From UBA5195 sp034432755 (GTDB lineage Bacteria > Chloroflexota > Anaerolineae > Anaerolineales > Villigracilaceae): a DNA stretch of 64,000 nt. Positions within the stretch are counted from its first letter, which is position 1, and every line of letters begins with the position of its first letter. The notes under the pieces were generated by a model, which was not told where the DNA came from, did not search any database, and saw nothing but the letters and a program-made list of their open reading frames with translations. Both the position numbers and the translations under genes were made by a program. The stretch is taken from positions 34,131-98,130 of the forward strand of contig DAOUBQ010000094.1 in NCBI GenBank assembly GCA_034432755.1. Reading direction: 5' to 3'. This document shows, piece by piece, positions 59,126-64,000 of the stretch.

Positions 59126-60547
59126 ATGTTCAAAACCTTCCTCGAAGCGCGCAAGTACCTCGAAAGTCACGACATCCAAATGGTCGACATCAAATTCGCT
59201 GACCTGTGGGGGCGCTGGCATCACCTGACCATTCCCTGCAGCCAGTTTACACCCGATTTGATGGAACACGGCATCGGCTTCGACGGCTCTGCCGTCGGGC
59301 TGAAATCGGTCAAAGCCGGCGATATGGTGTTGGTCCCCGACCTTTCGACCGGCTTCATTGACCCCTTCTGGGAAGTCCCCACCCTTTCGTTCATCTCATA
59401 CACGCTCGAAGCCGACACGCACGCTGTTTTTGGCAATGACCCGCGCAATATCGCCGTCCGCGCCGAAGAGTACATGAAAGAAACCGGCATCGCCGATGAA
59501 AGCCGCTGGGGGCCGGAGTTCGAGTTTTACATCTTCGACAGCGTGAGCTACGAATATGGCATCAACCGCGCCAGTTACTGCCTGGAGAGCAAGGAGGCCG
59601 ACTGGAACAGCGCCACCGGCGGACACGGTCACTACATCCCCCTGCATGGCGGCTACCACGCCATCCCGCCCAAGGACCAACTCTACAACCTGCGTGCCGA
59701 AATGACCATGCATCTGGAAAAAATGGGCATCCCGGTCAAGTATCACCACCACGAAGTCGGCGGGCCAGGGCAGTGCGAAATCGAAACCCCGATGATGACC
59801 CTGCTCAAGACCTGCGACGCGACCATGCAAATCAAGTACGTGACCAAAATGACCGCCCACAAGCGCGGGCAGACCGCCACATTCATGCCCAAACCACTCT
59901 ATGGCGAGGCCGGAAGTGGAATGCACTTTCACCAGCATTTATTCAAAGAAGGCGTAAACGTATTCTATGACCCGAATGGCTACGGCACGTTGAGCGAGAC
60001 GGCGCGTTACTACATCGGCGGGTTGCTGCATCACGGCGCGGCCATCCTGGCTTTCACCAACCCGTCCACCAACTCCTATCGGCGGCTGGTTCCCGGCTTC
60101 GAGGCCCCGGTCAACGCCTTTTATTCGCTCGGCAACCGCTCGGCGGCCATTCGCATCCCGAAATATGCCAACCAGCCCGATACGGCCCGCTTCGAGTTCC
60201 GCCCGCCCGACGCCACCTGCAATATTTACCTGGCCCTGGCCGCGCAACTGATGGCCGGCATGGATGGTATCCTGAACAAAATCGACCCCACTGAACATGG
60301 CTACGGGCCTTTCGACAAAAACATCTTCGCCATGAGCGAGACCGAACGCGCCCAAATCAAAGCCCTGCCGACCTCACTCGACGAGGCCCTTGACGCACTC
60401 GAAGCCGACCAAACCTTCTTAACAACAGGCGGGGTTTTTAGCGAGGAAATGATTGCGCAGTGGATTAACTACAAGCGCAAGCACGAAGCCATCGAAATGC
60501 GCATGCGCCCCCATCCTTACGAAATGAGCCTGTATTTCGACGCATAG
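59126..60547 (+). CDS. glnA: Glutamine synthetase type I
   Basis: The 473-residue protein has FADLWGRWHHLTIP, the GFDGSAVG loop, WGPEFEFYIFD metal residues, the HHHEVGGPGQCEIE motif, KPLYGEAGSGMHFHQHL and NRSAAIRIPKY plus ARFEFRPPDATCNIYLALAA. It makes glutamine from glutamate, ammonia and ATP. The adenylylation-site tyrosine motif NLYDLP is not present (KNIFAMSETER instead), so covalent adenylylation is unlikely. GGAG lies before the ATG. It would consume ammonia released by the agmatine pathway, if co-active. Confidence 0.93.
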   Translation: MFKTFLEARKYLESHDIQMVDIKFADLWGRWHHLTIPCSQFTPDLMEHGIGFDGSAVGLKSVKAGDMVLVPDLSTGFIDPFWEVPTLSFISYTLEADTHAVFGNDPRNIAVRAEEYMKETGIADESRWGPEFEFYIFDSVSYEYGINRASYCLESKEADWNSATGGHGHYIPLHGGYHAIPPKDQLYNLRAEMTMHLEKMGIPVKYHHHEVGGPGQCEIETPMMTLLKTCDATMQIKYVTKMTAHKRGQTATFMPKPLYGEAGSGMHFHQHLFKEGVNVFYDPNGYGTLSETARYYIGGLLHHGAAILAFTNPSTNSYRRLVPGFEAPVNAFYSLGNRSAAIRIPKYANQPDTARFEFRPPDATCNIYLALAAQLMAGMDGILNKIDPTEHGYGPFDKNIFAMSETERAQIKALPTSLDEALDALEADQTFLTTGGVFSEEMIAQWINYKRKHEAIEMRMRPHPYEMSLYFDA

Positions 60548-60551
60548 AGGA

Positions 60552-60590
60552 AACGTCCCGAAGGTTTTCAGCCATCTTCGGGACGTTCTT
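60552..60590. terminator. Bidirectional terminator after glnA
   Basis: AACGTCCCGAAG (60552-60563) pairs with CTTCGGGACGTT (60576-60587), between the convergent glnA and GcvT-like genes. Confidence 0.82.
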
Positions 60591-61777
60591 TATCGTTTCT
60601 TCCACTCCGGCTCATAGAACGGCATTTTGACCACTCTGGCCGGGGCAAATTTGCGCTGGTGTTCCACCGTCACTTCGAGCAGCAGGTTTGTTCCAATCTC
60701 GAAGTAAGGCCGCTGAAGGTGCGTCAGCGCAATGTATTTTTTCAGCACCGGCGACCAGGCACTCGACGAGGCATAACCCACCTGCACGCCGCCGCTAAAG
60801 ACCGGCAGACTGGCCCGCACGGTGAACGGCGAAATTTGCGGCGGCAAGCCAACTTCTCGGTAAAGACGCTCCGTCCCGACCCAATCAACCTCCAAGCCGA
60901 CCAACATCCATTCCGGTCCGCGCGCTTTTTCCAGTGCCAAAGCCTGTTTGCCGTTGAAATGCTCTTTTTCCAGGTTGACGGCCCAGCCGAGTCCCAACTC
61001 GAAGGGCGAGGATTTCTGCGATTCGATGAGGGCGTGATGGGCGGCGGTGTAATCCGTCTCGATGAGAATCAACCCGGCTTCCACCCGTGCCACATCCAGC
61101 GCGAGAATCCCGGCCGGGGCCAGGCCGAAATCTTCCCCAGCGGCAGTCAACGCATCCCAAACCGGCAGAGCGGCTTCGGCAGGCATCCACAGTTCATACC
61201 CGAGGTCGCCGGTGTAGCCGGTGCGGGAAAGGGTGAGCGGAACTCCAGCGATGACATTTTCCATCAGTCGGAAATACTTCAGGCCATCAAGCGGCGTTTC
61301 GGCGCAGCGATTCAACACCAGCCGCGATTTGGGGCCCTGCAAACTGAGCGCGGCCACCGCCTGGCTGGTATCTGTTATCGAAACATCCATCCCAACCGCA
61401 TTCATCTCCAGCCAGCGCAGGTTTGGCTCGGCGGCGGTCAGGCGGAAGGTCGTCTCGCCCAGGCGTGAAATCGTGCCATCATCCAGCACTTTGCCCTCAG
61501 GGTTGCACCAGGGAGTGTAAATGACCTGTCCGATGCGCATGGTCTGCACGCTGCGAGTCACCACCCGGTCGAGTAGTTTGGTGGCGTCTGGGCCTTCGAT
61601 AAGATATTTCACCAGCGGCGAGACATCGAACAGCGCGGCGGCGTTGCGAATGGCCCAGTATTCGCGCTCGTGGGTCATCTCATAGAGACCGGCAGCGGCA
61701 TAGCCAGACCAGCGCCGCCAGTTTTGGGACTGGTTCAACGCGGCGGTGCGAGGGTGGAAGGGAGTGGGATGGAGCAT
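60590..61777 (-). CDS. GcvT-family tetrahydrofolate-dependent aminomethyltransferase-like protein
   Basis: The 395-residue protein has AALFDVSPLVKYLIEGPDATKLLDRVVTR, NPEGKVLDDGTISRL, LSLQGPKSRLVL and SRTGYTGDLGYELWMP, i.e. the folate-binding GcvT barrel plus a C-terminal beta domain (FTVRASLPVFSGGVQVGYASSSAWSP). It may be a true T-protein or a demethylase-type paralogue (sarcosine/dimethylglycine/DMSP-like). The glycine-cleavage H and P genes are absent, so the role is uncertain. It lies 32 bases after the FAH-family gene. Confidence 0.8.
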   Translation of the reverse strand: MLHPTPFHPRTAALNQSQNWRRWSGYAAAGLYEMTHEREYWAIRNAAALFDVSPLVKYLIEGPDATKLLDRVVTRSVQTMRIGQVIYTPWCNPEGKVLDDGTISRLGETTFRLTAAEPNLRWLEMNAVGMDVSITDTSQAVAALSLQGPKSRLVLNRCAETPLDGLKYFRLMENVIAGVPLTLSRTGYTGDLGYELWMPAEAALPVWDALTAAGEDFGLAPAGILALDVARVEAGLILIETDYTAAHHALIESQKSSPFELGLGWAVNLEKEHFNGKQALALEKARGPEWMLVGLEVDWVGTERLYREVGLPPQISPFTVRASLPVFSGGVQVGYASSSAWSPVLKKYIALTHLQRPYFEIGTNLLLEVTVEHQRKFAPARVVKMPFYEPEWKKR

Positions 61778-61809
61778 GGGGCCTCACAATAAAAAAGGAG
61801 AACTGGTTT

Positions 61810-62577
61810 CTAACGAACTTCTGCCCGCACCGGGTTCATTAATTTACCCAGGCCTTCAATCTCGCAGACCACTTCATCGCCGTCTTTGAGAATGCCTACC
61901 CCTGCCGGCGTGCCGGTAAAAAGCAGGTCGCCGGGTTCGAGGGTCATGACCGAGGAGACGAAGGCAATCAAGGTATTGACGCTGAAGACCATGTCGCGGG
62001 TGGAGGCCATCTGACGCGGCTGGCCGCTGACCCGGCAGGTGACGAGCGCGTCTGAAGGGTCGAAATCGGTGTCAATCCAGGGGCCAAAGGAGCAAAAGGT
62101 ATCGAACCCCTTGGCGCGCGTCCACTGCCCATCTAATTTTTGCAGGTCGCGGGCCGTGACATCGTTGCCGACGGTGTAGCCCAAAATATAATCGCGGGCG
62201 GTTTCGGCGGTGATGTGCCGTCGGCGTTTGTTGATGACGACCACCAACTCGGCTTCGTGTTCGACCTGCTTCGATTGCGGCGGCAGGAGGATGGTTTCGC
62301 CGGGACCAATTACGCTGGAGGGTGGCTTGAGAAAAATAAGCGGCACTTTTGGCACTTCGGCGTCATGTTCGCGGGCGTGTTCGGCATAATTGCGCCCCAC
62401 GCAGATGATTTTGGAAGGCTGGCAGGGGGGCAGCAGGCGCACTTCGTTGAGCGGAATCTCGGCCTTCAAGCGGCGATACTCGCCAAACGGGTTGCCCTCC
62501 ATCGGGCCGACTTTTTCCTCAAATACCCAGCCGTAGCGGGGGAGTTCATTGCGGTGTTGATAGCGGACGATTTGCAT
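61810..62577 (-). CDS. Fumarylacetoacetate hydrolase-family protein
   Basis: The protein is 255 residues from the ATG at 62577 (GGAG on the minus strand precedes it); the frame extending to 62622 is not supported. It has KIICVGRNYAEHAREHDAEVP, FLKPPSSVIGPGETILLPPQS, VEHEAELVVVI metal residues, GYTVGNDVTARDLQ and PGDLLFTGTPAGVG, which are typical FAH/HpcE enzymes acting on 2-oxoacids such as 2-hydroxyhepta-2,4-diene-dioate or acylpyruvate. Co-transcribed with the GcvT-like gene. Confidence 0.9.
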   Translation of the reverse strand: MQIVRYQHRNELPRYGWVFEEKVGPMEGNPFGEYRRLKAEIPLNEVRLLPPCQPSKIICVGRNYAEHAREHDAEVPKVPLIFLKPPSSVIGPGETILLPPQSKQVEHEAELVVVINKRRRHITAETARDYILGYTVGNDVTARDLQKLDGQWTRAKGFDTFCSFGPWIDTDFDPSDALVTCRVSGQPRQMASTRDMVFSVNTLIAFVSSVMTLEPGDLLFTGTPAGVGILKDGDEVVCEIEGLGKLMNPVRAEVR

Positions 62578-62744
62578 GGGGTCTCCAAAGATTTGAAATT
62601 GAAATTGAGCAAAGTTTAGCACAAACTGTCAGTTCCACATCGCTTTCGGGGCCGTTCATTGTGCAAGATTGCCTGTCTTGTTTGTTTTTAATCTCAAAAT
62701 CGGACTTTGAGAAAGATGAATCATCGGAGATGCGCGCCCTGGCG

Positions 62745-62750
62745 TATAAT
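62745..62750 (+). promoter_or_regulatory. -10 box before the glycosyltransferase gene
   Basis: A perfect TATAAT lies 95 bases before the gene at 62845; no convincing -35 box is visible, so support is weak. Confidence 0.4.
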
Positions 62751-62844
62751 ACACTTCACGAGAGCGCGCTCGGCATTGAGACCGAACGCCTCCTGCCCAA
62801 TTTGGCGACGGGAAAATTGATGATTTGAAACGGAATATCAAGTA

Positions 62845-63750
62845 ATGGAATTCAGCATCATCATCCCCACTCTAAACGAAGAAATGCTGTTGCCCAACCT
62901 GCTCGCTGACCTGCAAGCCCAAACGTTTCGGGATTTCGAGGTGATTGTGGCCGATGCCGGGTCAAAAGACCGGACGGTGGAAGTGGCCGAGAGACTGGGG
63001 GCGCGGGTTGTGCCAGGCGGCATGCCAGCGGTTGGGCGCAACCGCGGCGCACAGGCAGCGGACGGTGACTTCCTGGTCTTCCTGGATGCCGATACGCGCG
63101 TTGCGCCAAACTTCCTCCATCAACTCTATATCGAGTTAGAGGAACGGTTTCTCGACCTGGCAACTTGCGAAATCAAACCCATTTCTCAAAACCCGCTTGA
63201 TGGCTTGTTGCATGACTTTGCCAACCTGGCCATCAAAATCGGTCAATTTGCCGACCCGCACGCGCCTGGCTTCTGCATCATCATCTCACGGCGGCTGTTC
63301 AAGCGCGTGGGCGGGTTTAACGAGAGTTTGAAATTGGCTGAAGACCACGACCTGGTGAAACGCGCCAGCCAGTTCCGCCCTTTGCGTGTGCTGAACTCGG
63401 TGCAAGTGCAAGTGAGCGTGCGGAGGCTGGAGAAGGAGGGGCGCGTCAATCTCATCAGCAAATATGTGGCGGTCGAGTTGTACCGCGTCTTGCTGGGCGA
63501 AATCAAAACAGATATTTTCCGGTACGAGTTTGGAAATTTTACGCACGAGGAACAGGCGCAATTGAATTCCAGGGTGAAAGAATCGCAAAAACTGGTTCAC
63601 CAAATTCGCAAGGAATATAACCGCTTGCTCAAATTAAGCAGCGATAACCTGGCCAGCCTGCCATCGGAAGGGTTGGAGATAATTTGGGGACAGTTTGATA
63701 TGCTCAAGGAGCAAATGCACGCAATCTTGAAGATTATCAGAAGAGATTGA
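62845..63750 (+). CDS. Family 2 glycosyltransferase
   Basis: The 301-residue protein begins FSIIIPTLNEEMLLPNLLADLQAQTFRDFEVIVADAGSKDRTVEVAERLG, the GT2 nucleotide-sugar fold, with the DXD motif in FLVFLDADTRVAP and a GFNESLKLAEDHDLVKRA acceptor-site motif. The C-terminal ~100 residues are helical with no membrane segment. It probably transfers a sugar in cell-surface glycan synthesis. The integrase fragment overlaps its end on the other strand. Confidence 0.87.
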   Translation: MEFSIIIPTLNEEMLLPNLLADLQAQTFRDFEVIVADAGSKDRTVEVAERLGARVVPGGMPAVGRNRGAQAADGDFLVFLDADTRVAPNFLHQLYIELEERFLDLATCEIKPISQNPLDGLLHDFANLAIKIGQFADPHAPGFCIIISRRLFKRVGGFNESLKLAEDHDLVKRASQFRPLRVLNSVQVQVSVRRLEKEGRVNLISKYVAVELYRVLLGEIKTDIFRYEFGNFTHEEQAQLNSRVKESQKLVHQIRKEYNRLLKLSSDNLASLPSEGLEIIWGQFDMLKEQMHAILKIIRRD

Positions 63751-64000
63751 AGGGGCAAGAATCGCAAAAAGGGCGGGCGATTTCTTGCAAATTCCACCGG
63801 ATGCCTGTGGGAGTTGTGGAGCGGGCTTTTTACCGCCAAGCCGCCGCGCTGCAGGACGTGGGTGTAGATCATGGTGGTGCGCACGTCTTTGTGGCCGAGC
63901 AGTTCTTGCACGGTGCGGACACCTGCCCAGAACCGCAGGTGCTGGGTGTCGTAGCCGTTTTGGAGGAGGTGGGTGGCGAAGGAGTGACGGAAGGTGTGGG
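63597..64000 (-). pseudogene. Tyrosine recombinase (integron-integrase-like), C-terminal part with insertion
   Basis: The frame enters from the right edge. It shows HTFRHSFATHLLQNGYD, VRTVQELLGHKDV and TTMIYTHVLQRGGLAVKSPL, i.e. the R-H-(R)-H/W-Y end of a tyrosine recombinase, closest in style to IntI. Between GYD and VRTVQ about nine extra residues (TQHLRFWAG) are inserted, carrying a CACCTGC/GCAGGTG inverted repeat at 63920-63941. The open frame then runs 50 codons past the usual end, antisense to the glycosyltransferase. The insertion in a conserved helix suggests inactivity. N-terminal half and attI lie beyond the window. Confidence 0.7.

Overview
The window reads as a dense, moderately GC-rich bacterial chromosome segment, most likely from a Chloroflexota bacterium of the Anaerolineae type. 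This placement is inferred from gene content and protein style (a gliding-type ABC system with GldG-like and DUF4340 proteins, an RsmD with an APPQY motif, GT-C membrane proteins, CpXC and DUF2905 proteins) and was not confirmed by any search. It holds about 66 protein genes, one tRNA-Leu(GAG), and no rRNA or CRISPR array. A tyrosine-recombinase fragment is the only mobile-element trace at gene level.

Layout: 1-1.8 kb, histidine kinase end plus a double-receiver LuxR regulator. 2-6 kb, ABC-2/GldG-type export operon. 6-7.3 kb, primary sigma factor. 7.4-14.2 kb, membrane glycosyltransferase-like proteins, acetyltransferases, a URO-D protein, RsmD, a DUF4345-like protein and an adenosine-specific kinase. 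14.3-19.1 kb, an Ebo-like operon: TIM-barrel protein, LuxS, sugar-phosphate cyclase, UbiG-like methyltransferase, UbiA prenyltransferase. 19.1-23.9 kb (minus), methyltransferase, ComEA, acetyltransferase, CPBP protease, Rieske protein, hydrolase, DUF2905, RuvB. 24-26 kb, small secreted or membrane proteins. 26-33.5 kb, GntR-controlled locus with an intracellular cyanophycinase, a peptide ABC importer lacking ATPases, and a surface-anchored double cyanophycinase. 33.5-36.2 kb (minus), GNAT, FemAB-like and polysaccharide deacetylase genes. 36.4-41.1 kb (minus), a complete agmatine deiminase operon in the order aguB-aguD-aguA-aguC. 41.4-46.1 kb, hydrolase, YtxH protein, methyltransferase, SpoIIE-type phosphatase, TrkA-type protein. 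46.4-54.2 kb, secD-secF, a 33-codon micro-ORF, Cas4-like nuclease, RecJ, thioesterase, sensor kinase. 54.3-63.7 kb, CpXC protein, tRNA-Leu, plsX-fabF, glutamine synthetase, GcvT-like and FAH-family proteins, glycosyltransferase. 63.6-64 kb (minus), the integron-integrase-like C-terminus.

The most interesting reading is that 26-41 kb forms a nitrogen and energy island. A surface cyanophycinase would release beta-Asp-Arg dipeptides, the ABC permeases would import them, a cytoplasmic cyanophycinase would act on polymer inside the cell, and the agmatine pathway would turn arginine-derived agmatine into putrescine, ammonia, CO2 and ATP. Isoaspartyl dipeptidase and arginine decarboxylase, which would close the path, are not in the window. 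The second highlight is the LuxS-cyclase-prenyltransferase operon, which resembles the Ebo pathway but carries an embedded luxS.

Non-coding structure is also notable: REP-like palindromes whose outer TAG supplies stop codons, ATCAGT-type arrays that begin exactly at start codons, four promoters whose -10 box lies exactly 6 nt before an ATG with no Shine-Dalgarno sequence (leaderless mRNAs), a near-perfect operator at the GntR promoter, and a terminator-like hairpin in the secD leader.
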